The translations under genes were made by a program, and so were the position numbers. From Viridibacterium silvisoli (GTDB lineage Bacteria > Pseudomonadota > Gammaproteobacteria > Burkholderiales > Rhodocyclaceae): DNA of 64,000 bases. Each line of letters starts with the position of its first letter. The stretch's first letter is position 1. The notes under the pieces were generated by a model. That model did not search any database, was not told the origin of the DNA, and saw only the letters and a program-made list of their open reading frames with translations. Location of the stretch: positions 1,054,001-1,118,000 of the forward strand of contig NZ_JAYXHS010000001.1 in the NCBI RefSeq assembly GCF_036017035.1, given 5' to 3'. Of the stretch, positions 26,957 to 35,754 are shown piece by piece.

Positions 26957-27412
26957 TTGAACCAGGCCAGACAGCGCTTCGCGTTGAGTGTCAGTGTTTT
27001 CGTCATCGTCCGTGACGGCCCGCAGGTCTTGCTGCTTCGCCGCGCCAATACGGGCTGGAAAGACGGCTTCCTGAGTCTGCCGGCAGGCGCGCATGACGGC
27101 GCGGAAACGCTTGCGCAAGCAGCCGTGCGCGAGCTGCGTGAAGAAACGGGCATCAGCGCAGCGGAGGCCGACATGCGTCTGGTCCACCTGATGCACTGTC
27201 GCGCGGGCGACACCGGAGGCGAGTGGCTGGGAGCGTTCTTCGTCGCGGAAAACTGGAGCGGTACGCCTGCCCTGCTGGAAGCCGGCAAGCATGACCATAT
27301 CGCCTGGTATGCGATCGACGCCTTGCCGGAAAATCTCATCCCCTACACGCGACAGGGCATCGAATGCAGTGGCCGTGGCGAGGCGTTCTCGAGCTTTGGC
27401 TGGACCGAATGA
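26957..27412 (+). CDS. Nudix hydrolase
   Basis: A 151-residue hydrolase of nucleoside-diphosphate-linked substrates. The Nudix box Gx5Ex7REUxEExGU is complete: GAHDGAETLAQAAVREL, then REETGI. The fold starts with the strand FALSVSVFVIVRDG. I choose the TTG at 26957, which has AGGAG five nucleotides upstream; the ATG at 26900 would add 19 residues of unlikely sequence. The gene is divergent from the FHA-GGDEF gene with about 160 nt between. The substrate is not deducible. Confidence 0.86.
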   Translation: MNQARQRFALSVSVFVIVRDGPQVLLLRRANTGWKDGFLSLPAGAHDGAETLAQAAVRELREETGISAAEADMRLVHLMHCRAGDTGGEWLGAFFVAENWSGTPALLEAGKHDHIAWYAIDALPENLIPYTRQGIECSGRGEAFSSFGWTE

Positions 27413-27504
27413 TGAGGCTGGCAATGACCATGGAATCGCACCTGAGCGCAGCCGTGTGCCTCGAGTCACATGACATGCTGACAGCCGTGCCGGCCTGAAC
27501 TGCC

Positions 27505-27834
27505 ATGCGTCAGCGCAAACATCATCACAACGTCTACGTCGTCGAGTTGTCGCGCAATGTGCTGCGCGAAGCGCGCTTCCTCAAATCGAATCCGGACTAT
27601 GACATCAGCAAGTCTTGCGTGTACGTCGGCATGAGTGGCCTGTCGCCGGACGAACGCTTCGACAAGCACAAGGCGGGCATCCGCTCGAACCGCTTCGTGC
27701 GTGAATACGGATTGCGCCTCTTGCCGCAGCTCTACGAGTGCTACAACCCGATGCCCTACGACGCGGCTTGCGAGATGGAGGTTGAGTTGGCGATCTCGCT
27801 GCGCGAAGCCGGCTACGGGGTGTGGCAGGCCTGA
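27505..27834 (+). CDS. GIY-YIG-like nuclease-fold protein
   Basis: A 109-residue small protein resembling the GIY-YIG fold: a first strand NVYVVELS, a second KSCVYVGMSGLSPDERFDKHKA in which VYVG-M-S and the following R-F-x-x-H-K match the conserved YVG-x-T and RxxxH positions, and a late glutamate in CEMEVELAISLREAGYGVWQ. In true members these form the phosphodiester-cleaving site. The first motif, normally GIY or similar, is VYV here. The gene stands alone between Nudix and alaC. Function is unknown; the nuclease assignment is tentative. Confidence 0.6.
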   Translation: MRQRKHHHNVYVVELSRNVLREARFLKSNPDYDISKSCVYVGMSGLSPDERFDKHKAGIRSNRFVREYGLRLLPQLYECYNPMPYDAACEMEVELAISLREAGYGVWQA

Positions 27835-27949
27835 CACATCCGGGGCCTTGCTCTCGGGCACAGGCGCGGTAAGATTCCGGCAGGCCGCGCAAACCCGCGC
27901 GGCTCACGTCGCTCGGACGGTTCCGGGCGCTTACGTAAAGGAATCACCC

Positions 27950-29164
27950 ATGTCTGCCACTGTTGGCAAGCGCCGCTTTGCGCGCATCGATCGCCTCCCC
28001 CCCTACGTTTTCAACATCACGGCCGAGCTGAAACTGGCCGCGCGTCGCCGTGGCGACGACATCATCGACCTGTCGATGGGCAACCCCGACGGCGCGACAC
28101 CGCCGCACATCGTCGCCAAGCTGGTCGAGGTGGCACAGCGGCCCGACACGCACGGCTACTCCTCGTCCAAAGGCATTCCGCGCCTGCGCCGCGCGATCTC
28201 GCACTGGTACCGCGACCGCTATGCCATAGACATCAACCCTGACACGGAAGCCATCGTTACGATTGGCTCGAAGGAAGGCCTGGCGCACCTGATGCTGGCG
28301 ACGCTGGATCGTGGCGACACGGTGCTGGTGCCGGACCCGAGCTATCCGATCCACATCTATGGCGCGGTGATCGCCGGCGCCGACATCCGCTCGGTGCCGC
28401 TGGTGCCCGGCGTGGATTTCTTCGCCGAGCTGGAGAAGGCGATCCGCGGCAGCTACCCGAAGCCGAAGATGATGGTGCTGGGTTTTCCCTCAAACCCGAC
28501 GGCGCAATGCGTCGAGCTGGATTTCTTCGAGCGCGTAATCGCGCTGGCAAAGAAGCACGACATCCTCGTGGTGCACGATCTGGCCTATGCCGATATCGTC
28601 TTCGATGGCTGGAAGGCGCCCTCCATCATGCAGGTGGCAGGGGCCAAGGACATCGCGGTGGAGTTCTTCACCCTGTCGAAGAGCTACAACATGGCGGGCT
28701 GGCGCATCGGCTTCATGGTCGGCAATCCCGATCTCGTCGCCGCGCTGGCGCGTATGAAGAGTTATCACGACTACGGCACCTTCACGCCGCTGCAGGTAGC
28801 GGCAATCGCCGCGCTGGAAGGCGACCAGCAATGCGTGCAGGACATTGCCGCGCAGTACCAGAGCCGGCGCGATGTGCTCGTAAAGGGCCTCAACGAGATC
28901 GGCTGGCCGGTGGAAACACCGAAGGCTTCGATGTATGTCTGGGCGCGCATTCCGGAAGCGTATCGCGCGCTTGGCTCGCTCGAGTTTTCGAAGCAGCTGC
29001 TGGCCAAGGCCAAGGTATGCGTATCGCCGGGCATCGGTTTTGGCGATCATGGCGATGACCATGTGCGCTTCGCGCTGATCGAGAACGAAGCGCGTATCCG
29101 CCAGGCGATTCGCGGTATCAAGACCATGCTCAAGGTCGATGGCCTGATCGCGCCGGCGGCCTAG
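27950..29164 (+). CDS. alaC: Alanine transaminase AlaC-like aminotransferase
   Basis: A 404-residue class I/II aminotransferase that most resembles AlaC (YfdZ), the glutamate-pyruvate transaminase. Motifs are IDLSMGNPDGATPPHIV near the N terminus, LGFPSNPTAQC (PLP-binding Asn), HDLAYADIVFDG (Asp and Tyr) and the PLP lysine in FTLSKSYNMAGWRIGF (about residue 241). The ATG at 27950 has AAAGGAATCACCC upstream. In many proteobacteria the gene is followed by homoserine dehydrogenase and threonine synthase; here it is followed by the signalling cluster instead. Confidence 0.9.
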   Translation: MSATVGKRRFARIDRLPPYVFNITAELKLAARRRGDDIIDLSMGNPDGATPPHIVAKLVEVAQRPDTHGYSSSKGIPRLRRAISHWYRDRYAIDINPDTEAIVTIGSKEGLAHLMLATLDRGDTVLVPDPSYPIHIYGAVIAGADIRSVPLVPGVDFFAELEKAIRGSYPKPKMMVLGFPSNPTAQCVELDFFERVIALAKKHDILVVHDLAYADIVFDGWKAPSIMQVAGAKDIAVEFFTLSKSYNMAGWRIGFMVGNPDLVAALARMKSYHDYGTFTPLQVAAIAALEGDQQCVQDIAAQYQSRRDVLVKGLNEIGWPVETPKASMYVWARIPEAYRALGSLEFSKQLLAKAKVCVSPGIGFGDHGDDHVRFALIENEARIRQAIRGIKTMLKVDGLIAPAA

Positions 29165-29193
29165 CACCCGACCCTGGTGTCTGTGATTTTTTG

Positions 29194-29224
29194 TGGCGAC
29201 AGTGCTGATCAGGGCCTGTCGCCA
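29194..29224. repeat. Inverted repeat between alaC and the HPt gene
   Basis: TGGCGACAG and CTGTCGCCA, perfect 9-bp arms with a 13-nt spacer. No T run follows in either direction, so it is an operator or RNA hairpin candidate rather than a terminator. Confidence 0.5.
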
Positions 29225-29361
29225 TGGATCACGGCTAAAGCTTTCAGCCTGCTGCGCCGTGGAGCCCTTGTGGTCCTCCGTGCCGCAGGACCAGGACTGG
29301 CGCGCAAAGAAGTATTCGAACAAGCCGCCCGAGATGAACACCGCAACCACGGCGTGACAGC

Positions 29362-29955
29362 ATGGAAATCCAGTTAGATCCCGCATTGCACAGGCTGGCC
29401 GGCAACAAGGCGCTCTATGTTCATCTGGCGCTGAGCTTCCCGGAAGACGCGAAGAGCATGTTGGCGCAGCTGAACCAGGCAACTGCCGATCATGCGGCGG
29501 TGCTGCACAGCATGAAGGGCGTGGCTGGCACGGTCGGCGCTGCCGAACTGGCGAGCCGGGCTGCGGACCTGGAGCAGCAGCTCAAGCAGGGCGGACGGCC
29601 GCTCGACGCTGGCACGCTGCCAACGGGTCTTGATACGCTGGTCGAGCAGACGGTGCAGGCGCTGGCGCGCATCGTGACGGATCTGCGACCCGCCGCGCCC
29701 GGCCTTGCTGCGGGGCCCTTTGAAGAGAGCGAGCTGCATGCCATGCTGGGCGAACTCGCGAGCCTTCTGGCGGCTGGCAATATGCGTGCACTAAGTGTTT
29801 TCGCGAAGCTGCAGTATCGTTTCGGGGCCGACTCAGCCTTGCAGTCTTCGCCTCGCCTGGCGGAACTGACAACAGCTGTGAACCGGCTTGATTTTGCGGC
29901 GGCACAGGAAAGCTGCCGGCAACTGGACGCAGCACTTTCGAAGAGCGACAGATGA
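29362..29955 (+). CDS. HPt (histidine phosphotransfer) domain protein
   Basis: A 197-residue soluble protein with an HPt domain at about residues 10-100. The phosphorylatable histidine is H49 in the motif AVLHSMKGVAGTVGAAEL, which fits HxxKGxxxxxG/A. The second half (about 115-195) is helical and resembles the tail found after HPt domains in hybrid kinases. It would shuttle phosphate between a hybrid sensor kinase and a receiver. The 3' end overlaps the REC-GGDEF gene by four bases (ATGA), so the two are translationally coupled. Hybrid kinases that could feed it lie 3 kb downstream. Confidence 0.85.
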   Translation: MEIQLDPALHRLAGNKALYVHLALSFPEDAKSMLAQLNQATADHAAVLHSMKGVAGTVGAAELASRAADLEQQLKQGGRPLDAGTLPTGLDTLVEQTVQALARIVTDLRPAAPGLAAGPFEESELHAMLGELASLLAAGNMRALSVFAKLQYRFGADSALQSSPRLAELTTAVNRLDFAAAQESCRQLDAALSKSDR

Positions 29956-30896
29956 CGCCTGCCGAACTGAACAATCCCCTGCTGCAGATGCTGCACGAAA
30001 AGCCGACCCTGCTGATCGTCGACGATCATGCCGGCAGCATCCAGACGTTGTACGAGATCTTCAAGGACGAATACGAGGTGTGCTTCGCCACCAGCGGCGC
30101 ACAGGCACTCGAGCGTTGCAAGGAGCGTCAGCCGCAGCTGATCCTGCTGGATGTAATGATGCCGGACATGGATGGCTTCGAGGTCTGCCACCGCCTCAAG
30201 AGCGAGCCGCTGACCGAGGCTATTCCCATCATCTTCGTGACAGGGACCGACGACCCCTACCAGGAGGCCCGCGGGCTGGATGCCGGCGCCGCCGACTTCA
30301 TCACCAAGCCCTTCCACGCGCGCGTCGTGATGGCGCGTGTGCGCACCCAGCTCACGCTGAAACGCCAGACCGATCTGCTGCGTTCGCTGGTGCTGATGGA
30401 TGGCCTCACCGGCGTGGCCAATCGCCGCCACTTCGACGCGACGCTGGAGAACGAATGGCGGCGCTGTGCGCGCACAGGTTCGCCGCTGGCCCTGATCCTC
30501 CTCGACGTGGATTTCTTCAAGGACTACAACGATTTCTATGGCCACCCGGCGGGTGACGTCTGTCTGCAGCGTGTCGCGCATCAACTCAGTGCGATCCTCG
30601 AGCGCCCCGGCGATATGGCGGCGCGCTACGGTGGCGAAGAGTTCGTATGCCTGTTGCCTGATACGCCCATGGAAGGTGCGCTGGCGGTCGCGACGGAAAT
30701 GGAAAGCGCCGTGCGCGCGCTGGCCATTCCCCACGCAAGATCGCAGGTCACCAACCTCGTGACGGTCAGCGTGGGCGTGGCGGTCACAGTGCCGAAAGCC
30801 GCGGAAGATCCGGGCGAGCTGGTGTTCTGCGCCGATCTGCAGATGTACAAGGCCAAGAACGCCGGCCGTGCGCAGGTCAAATCACAACAACTCTGA
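29952..30896 (+). CDS. Response regulator with GGDEF output (diguanylate cyclase)
   Basis: A 314-residue REC-GGDEF protein of the PleD/WspR type. The receiver (about residues 15-135) has LLIVDDH, the phosphoacceptor D67 in LILLDVMMPDMDG and FVTGTDD with the lysine in FITKPFHARV. The GGDEF domain (about 145-310) has DGLTGVANRRHFD, VDFFKDYNDFYGHPAGD and GGEEF at residues 227-231, with I-site RPGD. Phosphorylation should activate c-di-GMP synthesis. It is coupled to the HPt gene by an ATGA overlap and lies 61 nt before the first Bug gene. Confidence 0.92.
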   Translation: MTPAELNNPLLQMLHEKPTLLIVDDHAGSIQTLYEIFKDEYEVCFATSGAQALERCKERQPQLILLDVMMPDMDGFEVCHRLKSEPLTEAIPIIFVTGTDDPYQEARGLDAGAADFITKPFHARVVMARVRTQLTLKRQTDLLRSLVLMDGLTGVANRRHFDATLENEWRRCARTGSPLALILLDVDFFKDYNDFYGHPAGDVCLQRVAHQLSAILERPGDMAARYGGEEFVCLLPDTPMEGALAVATEMESAVRALAIPHARSQVTNLVTVSVGVAVTVPKAAEDPGELVFCADLQMYKAKNAGRAQVKSQQL

Positions 30897-30957
30897 AAAA
30901 CGACCGGCAGCGGGCATCGGGCCCGGCAGGTTTTCCGGACAGGGGCGGAATCAGCGC

Positions 30958-31947
30958 ATGCAATCGATACGACGGACTCTCTCAGGTGCTTCAGGCGTGA
31001 GCAGATGGCTGCTGCTGGCAGGCATGTTGCTGCAGTCCCCTGTCTTTGCGGCCACCTATCCGGAGCGTGCCGTCACCCTGATCGAGCCACTGGCGACGCG
31101 GGTGGAGTTCGGCAAGAGCCTCGCGGCCAGTGCGCCGAAATTCCTCAACCAGCCCGTCCAGATCGAAACACGTTTCGGCGAGTCCGGTGCGGTGGGTGCG
31201 GCCGCGGTGCGCAATGCGCGGCCGGATGGCTATACCCTGCTGCTGGGCCGACCAGCCAGCCAGTTCATCCGCCCAGCCATGGCGCCCGAGACGCCCTACC
31301 GCTGGAATGACTTCACGGTCCTCGGTGTTCTCGAGATCGACCCGCTGATCTGTGCGGTGAAAGCGGAGTCCCCCTATCAGACGGCCCGCGACCTGCTCGA
31401 TGCCATTCGCAAGAATCCCGGCAGCCTGAAGTACGCCAGCGTCGGCGTGACGACGATCACCCATCTCGGCGTGCAGTACATGCTGCATCTGGCGGGCGCC
31501 AGACGGGATGCGGCCGTTGGCGTGCATTTCGAGAACGGTCAGCAGGCCGTGCAGGCCTTGCTGAATGACAAGGTGCAGTTCGTGTGCACAGTGGGCGGCG
31601 TGATCGAACCCATCAAGGCCGGGCAATTACGAGGCTTGTTCTCCACGGCGCCCGGCCGCTTGCCGGCCTTGCCGCAACTCCCCAATGCCAGCGAGGCAGG
31701 CTTGCGCGACATGGGCCGCATCGTCGGCTGGACTGCGCTGTTCGGCCCGCGTGGCTTGCCTGCCGACGTCGTGAAGCGCTGGCGGGATGTACTCAGCAAG
31801 GTGTCGCGTGATCCGGAGTGGCTGGCCTCCAACGAACGCTTCGGCGGCTTGCCGGCGATCCGCACCATGTCAGACCCCGAGCAGTTCATGCGCGATCAGT
31901 TTGCGCTCTACGATCAACTCATCACCACGCTGGATCTCGCCAGATGA
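30958..31947 (+). CDS. Bug/TctC-family periplasmic receptor 1 (divergent)
   Basis: A 329-residue exported protein of the tripartite tricarboxylate (Bug) receptor family. A signal peptide (SRWLLLAGMLLQSPVFAA) is followed by the mature start TYPERAVTLIEPLATRVEFG. The later motif VRNARPDGYTLLLG is the conserved family core, and the second lobe has KYASVGVTTITHLGVQYML. The ligand-binding loop PFxxGGxxD of ordinary members is replaced by EPLATRVEFGKSL, so the ligand may differ. There is no TctAB permease nearby. The stop overlaps the next gene's start (ATGA). It shares strong similarity with Bug receptor 2, indicating tandem duplication. Confidence 0.88.
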   Translation: MQSIRRTLSGASGVSRWLLLAGMLLQSPVFAATYPERAVTLIEPLATRVEFGKSLAASAPKFLNQPVQIETRFGESGAVGAAAVRNARPDGYTLLLGRPASQFIRPAMAPETPYRWNDFTVLGVLEIDPLICAVKAESPYQTARDLLDAIRKNPGSLKYASVGVTTITHLGVQYMLHLAGARRDAAVGVHFENGQQAVQALLNDKVQFVCTVGGVIEPIKAGQLRGLFSTAPGRLPALPQLPNASEAGLRDMGRIVGWTALFGPRGLPADVVKRWRDVLSKVSRDPEWLASNERFGGLPAIRTMSDPEQFMRDQFALYDQLITTLDLAR

Positions 31948-32909
31948 GGCGCATCGCGAAATGCACCGCGGCGTTGTGGCTGGCCGGCACGATGGGGCTC
32001 GTTGCGGCTGCCGAGACCTATCCGGCGCGACCAATCAAACTGGTTGAGCCTTACGCCGCACGCGTGGAATTTGGCAAGAGCCTCAGCCTCAGCGCACCGA
32101 AGTTCCTCAAGCAGAAAGTCTTCATCGAGAATCGCCACGGCGAGGGCGGGGCCAACGCAGCGGCGTTCGTGCATGCTGCGCCGCCGGACGGCTACACCCT
32201 GTTGCTCGGTCGTCTGGCCAGCCAGATCATCCGCCCGGCCATGGTGCCGGCGACACCCTACCGCTGGAACGAGTTCACGGTACTGGGGGTACTCGATATC
32301 GATCCGCTGATATGTGCCGTGCATAAGGACGTGCCGTATGCGAGTGCACGCGAACTGCTGGACGCCATCCGCAAGCAGCCCGGCGCGCTGAAGTACAGCA
32401 CCGTCGGGCCGGCCACGAACACGCATCTGAGTGTGCAGTACATGCTGCACCTGGCGGGCTTGAAGCGGGACGCTGCCGTCGCCGTGCATTTCGAGAGCGG
32501 CCTCGAGGCCGTGCAGGCGGTGGTGAGCGGCAAGGTGCAGTTTGCGTGCATTGCGGGCGGCTTGATCGAGCCGATCAAGGAAGGCCAGTTGCGCGGCCTG
32601 TTCTCGACTGCGCCGGGGCGCATGAGCGTACTGCCGCAACTGCCCAATGCCAGCGAAGCAGGCCTGCGCGACATGGGCCGCATCGTTGGCTGGACCGCCC
32701 TGCTGGGGCCGCCTCGCCTGCCCGCCAGTATCGTGGCGCGCTGGAAGGATGCGCTCGACAAGGTGTCGCGCGATCCTGAATGGATTGCGTCGACCATCCG
32801 CTCGGGCGGGTTGCCGGCGATCCGCACCATGGGCGACCCGGATCAATTCATGCGCGATCAGTTCCTGCTCTATGACGAACTGATCACTACGCTTGACCTC
32901 GCAAGGTGA
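31944..32909 (+). CDS. Bug/TctC-family periplasmic receptor 2 (divergent)
   Basis: A 321-residue paralogue of the preceding gene. A signal peptide (CTAALWLAGTMGLVAAA) precedes TYPARPIKLVEPYAARVEFG, and the core APPDGYTLLLGRLASQIIRP is nearly identical to its neighbour. The same EP-x-A-x-RVEFGKSL replacement of the ordinary PFxxGGxxD loop is present, so both copies descend from an already divergent ancestor. The start overlaps the stop of receptor 1, and the stop lies 7 nt before the CHASE hybrid kinase, so receptor and kinase are almost certainly co-expressed. Such coupling suggests sensing, not transport. Confidence 0.88.
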   Translation: MRRIAKCTAALWLAGTMGLVAAAETYPARPIKLVEPYAARVEFGKSLSLSAPKFLKQKVFIENRHGEGGANAAAFVHAAPPDGYTLLLGRLASQIIRPAMVPATPYRWNEFTVLGVLDIDPLICAVHKDVPYASARELLDAIRKQPGALKYSTVGPATNTHLSVQYMLHLAGLKRDAAVAVHFESGLEAVQAVVSGKVQFACIAGGLIEPIKEGQLRGLFSTAPGRMSVLPQLPNASEAGLRDMGRIVGWTALLGPPRLPASIVARWKDALDKVSRDPEWIASTIRSGGLPAIRTMGDPDQFMRDQFLLYDELITTLDLAR

Positions 32910-32916
32910 GCGCACG

Positions 32917-35607
32917 ATGAGCCAGACCTGGGGTGCCAGACTCGCAACGACCTCGTCACGCAAGCGCCTGTTTGACGCGCTCAGTGTCGTGCTCACCCTG
33001 GCCGTCGGCCTGACCGGGTCCTGGCTGCTCTACCGCGCCATCGACAGCAATGCGCATCTGCAGGAGCGTGAGCGTCTTGGGGCTGCGGGCCAGGCGGTCA
33101 TCGGTTCTTTCGATCTGGAGTTGATGCGTACGGTCGAGAATGTGCGCGGCCTTGGCTTGATGATCGCAGCCAGCCAGAAGCTGGAGCGCAAGAACTTTCT
33201 CGAATACAGCCAGCGACTGACCAGCGACACGCGCTCCCTGACCTTCATCGAATGGCAGCCGATGGTGCCCGCCGGTCGCTTGCCGCAGTTCGAAGCCATG
33301 GCCCGCGCCCAGGGCTTCGGCAATTTCCGCGTGACCGAACCGCGCGACGGGCGCCTGGTGCCCGTGCAGCCGCGCGCCGAGTACGTGCCCATCCTGTTCG
33401 CATGGCCCGAGAATACCGGCGCCATCGGCGTCGATATGGGTTTCGATCCGGCGCGCATGCGCTCCAAGCTCAAGGCGCGCGATACGGGCAGACCGATTGC
33501 GTCGGAAACCTTCAAGATCATCAGCAGCGGTACGGAAGCGACCGAAGCCAGCGCATTCGCGATTTCCGCCCCGGTCTATTTCCCCGGCCCGACCAGCAGC
33601 GTGGCGGAGCGTCGTCAGCGGCTGATGGGATATGTTGCCGGCGTCATACAGGTCCCGGCCATCCTGCATGATGCTGCGTTTCGCGCCGACGCGGCACAGC
33701 TCGACCTGCTGGTATTTGACCGCGCTGCCGAACCGCGTCAGCTGATCTTCGCTGCACGGGGTGACGGCGCCGCAACAACGAATGATGCCGCGTACCAGAC
33801 CAGCGACCAGGACCTGGTCATGACCGTGGAGGTCGGTGCGCGGCCATGGGAAATCATTCTCCATCCGCGCAGCGAGTTCCTGCGCAGTGGTGCGCGCAAC
33901 GACGCGCTGGCTACCTTCATTGCGGGCCTGACGCTTACGTTCCTGCTGGTGTTCTCCCTCTATCGCCAGCAGCGCAGTCGACGCGAGATCGAGACAGCGG
34001 ACGAGGCCCTGAAGGCTGAACGCCAGCAATTGACGAACATCCTCGAAGGTACGAATGCGGGCACCTGGGCGTGGAATGTGCAAACCGGTGCGCTGGACCT
34101 CAACGAACGTTGGGCCGGCATGCTGGGTTATACGCTGGCGGAACTCGAGCCGATCACTGTCGATACCTGGGTCAGGTACACGCACCCCGACGATGTGACG
34201 CGTGCGCGCGAGATGCTGACACGACATTTCTCCGGCGAGCTGGCTTACTACGATTGCGAACTACGCATGCGCCACAAACCGGTGGGCGATGCGGAGGGGG
34301 CGTGGGTATGGATTTCGGCGCGCGGCCGGCTGTTCTCGCGCACGCCGGCGGGCGAGCCCGAATGGGTTGCGGGGACCCATCTCGAGATCACCGAACGCAA
34401 GCGCGCCGAGGAGGCGCTACGCGAGGCCAAGCATGTGGCCGAAGAAGCCAGTCTTGCCAAGAGCCGCTTCCTCGCCACCATGTCGCACGAGATCCGTACG
34501 CCCATGAACGGCATCCTCGGCATGGCGCAATTGTTGTCGGGCCCGGTCGACAGCGAGGAAGAGCGGCGCGAGTTCGTGCAGGTCATCCTCGATTCCGGGC
34601 GCACCCTGCTGACCCTGCTCAACGACATTCTCGATCTGTCCAAGGTCGAGGCCGGCGCGCTCGAACTGCGCACGGCACCTTTCGCACCGGCGCAACTGGT
34701 GCGCGAAGTCGCGTCGTTGATGACGGGATCGATTGCCGAAAAAGGGCTTTCACTGGCAGCGAAATGGCATGAAGACGATGAGGCCTTGTACGTGGGCGAC
34801 CCGATGCGGGTGCGCCAGATGCTCACCAATCTCGTCAGCAATGCCATCAAGTTCACTTTCGCGGGCGAGATCCGTGTCGACGCTTATGAACTGGACCGCA
34901 GGGACGGGCTTGCCGTGCTTGAGTTCAGCGTGCGCGACACCGGCATCGGCATCGCCCCCGAGCATCGCGACCTGCTGTTCAAACCGTTCTCGCAGGTTGA
35001 TAGCTCGAACACCCGTCGTTTCGGCGGCACGGGGCTGGGCCTGTCCATCGTGCGCAATCTGGCCGAGCGCATGAACGGCAGCGTGGGCGTCGACAGCGAG
35101 GTCAATCGCGGCTCCAGGTTCTGGTTCCGCATCGAACTCGCCCTGCCTGACAAGCCGAGCGCGGCCCTCATGTCCTCTGACATCAACAGAAAGGCCCGGC
35201 CCGCCGCGGATGGCGGCCACATCCTGATCGTCGAAGACCATTCCTCCAATCGCCTGGTGCTGGAGTCGCTGCTGCAGACCCACGGCCTCACGTATCAGTC
35301 GGTAACGAACGGCGCCGAGGCGTTTGCCAGCGTGACCTCCGGTGCGCATTTCGATCTGGTGCTGATGGACTGCCAGATGCCCGTCATGGATGGCCTCGAG
35401 GCAACGCGCATGATCCGCGAGTGGGAGGCCTTCAGCCAGCAACGCGTGCCCATCATTGCGGTGACGGCCGATGCCTTTGCCGAAGACGAAGAACGATGCC
35501 TTGCCGTCGGCATGGACGATTTCCTGTCCAAGCCGATCGATGCCAACGAGTTGCTGATCAAGCTCAGGCATTGGCTGCCACGTGCTCATTCGCGCGCAGA
35601 ATCCTGA
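32917..35607 (+). CDS. Hybrid sensor histidine kinase with CHASE and PAS domains
   Basis: An 896-residue membrane kinase. The order is: membrane helix (about 22-42), periplasmic CHASE domain (about 70-240, with FIEWQPMVPAGRLPQFE), second helix (about 333-353), PAS_3 domain (about 375-500), HisKA with H524 in ATMSHEIRTPMNGILGM, HATPase with GTGLGLSIV, and a receiver with D818 in DLVLMDCQMPVMDG. There is no HPt in this protein, so phosphate must go to a separate one, such as the HPt protein at 29362 or the next kinase. The ATG lies 7 nt after Bug receptor 2. CHASE domains bind small periplasmic ligands, but partnering with the Bug receptors is inferred. Confidence 0.93.
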   Translation: MSQTWGARLATTSSRKRLFDALSVVLTLAVGLTGSWLLYRAIDSNAHLQERERLGAAGQAVIGSFDLELMRTVENVRGLGLMIAASQKLERKNFLEYSQRLTSDTRSLTFIEWQPMVPAGRLPQFEAMARAQGFGNFRVTEPRDGRLVPVQPRAEYVPILFAWPENTGAIGVDMGFDPARMRSKLKARDTGRPIASETFKIISSGTEATEASAFAISAPVYFPGPTSSVAERRQRLMGYVAGVIQVPAILHDAAFRADAAQLDLLVFDRAAEPRQLIFAARGDGAATTNDAAYQTSDQDLVMTVEVGARPWEIILHPRSEFLRSGARNDALATFIAGLTLTFLLVFSLYRQQRSRREIETADEALKAERQQLTNILEGTNAGTWAWNVQTGALDLNERWAGMLGYTLAELEPITVDTWVRYTHPDDVTRAREMLTRHFSGELAYYDCELRMRHKPVGDAEGAWVWISARGRLFSRTPAGEPEWVAGTHLEITERKRAEEALREAKHVAEEASLAKSRFLATMSHEIRTPMNGILGMAQLLSGPVDSEEERREFVQVILDSGRTLLTLLNDILDLSKVEAGALELRTAPFAPAQLVREVASLMTGSIAEKGLSLAAKWHEDDEALYVGDPMRVRQMLTNLVSNAIKFTFAGEIRVDAYELDRRDGLAVLEFSVRDTGIGIAPEHRDLLFKPFSQVDSSNTRRFGGTGLGLSIVRNLAERMNGSVGVDSEVNRGSRFWFRIELALPDKPSAALMSSDINRKARPAADGGHILIVEDHSSNRLVLESLLQTHGLTYQSVTNGAEAFASVTSGAHFDLVLMDCQMPVMDGLEATRMIREWEAFSQQRVPIIAVTADAFAEDEERCLAVGMDDFLSKPIDANELLIKLRHWLPRAHSRAES

Positions 35608-35754
35608 GCGGACGGCCTTGCAATGCTGCGCTGCCGTCTAAAGCTTTTCATGCCGGACGTCGTCAAGGTAATGTGATCCCGGTATCAGACCGGGCTTCCT
35701 GACCTACGGCAAGGCAGCAGACCTGACAAAACTCGAATTGGCCGAGGAGGCCCG

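Noticed and set aside
28490..29482. Minus-strand frame opposite alaC
   Set aside because: Shadow of alaC; no start signal, no domain pattern.
29490..30734. Minus-strand frame opposite the HPt and REC-GGDEF genes
   Set aside because: Spans two real coupled genes on the other strand and has no protein-like features.
32956..34227. Minus-strand frame opposite the CHASE hybrid kinase
   Set aside because: High-GC shadow; the plus strand encodes a full CHASE-PAS-kinase protein.
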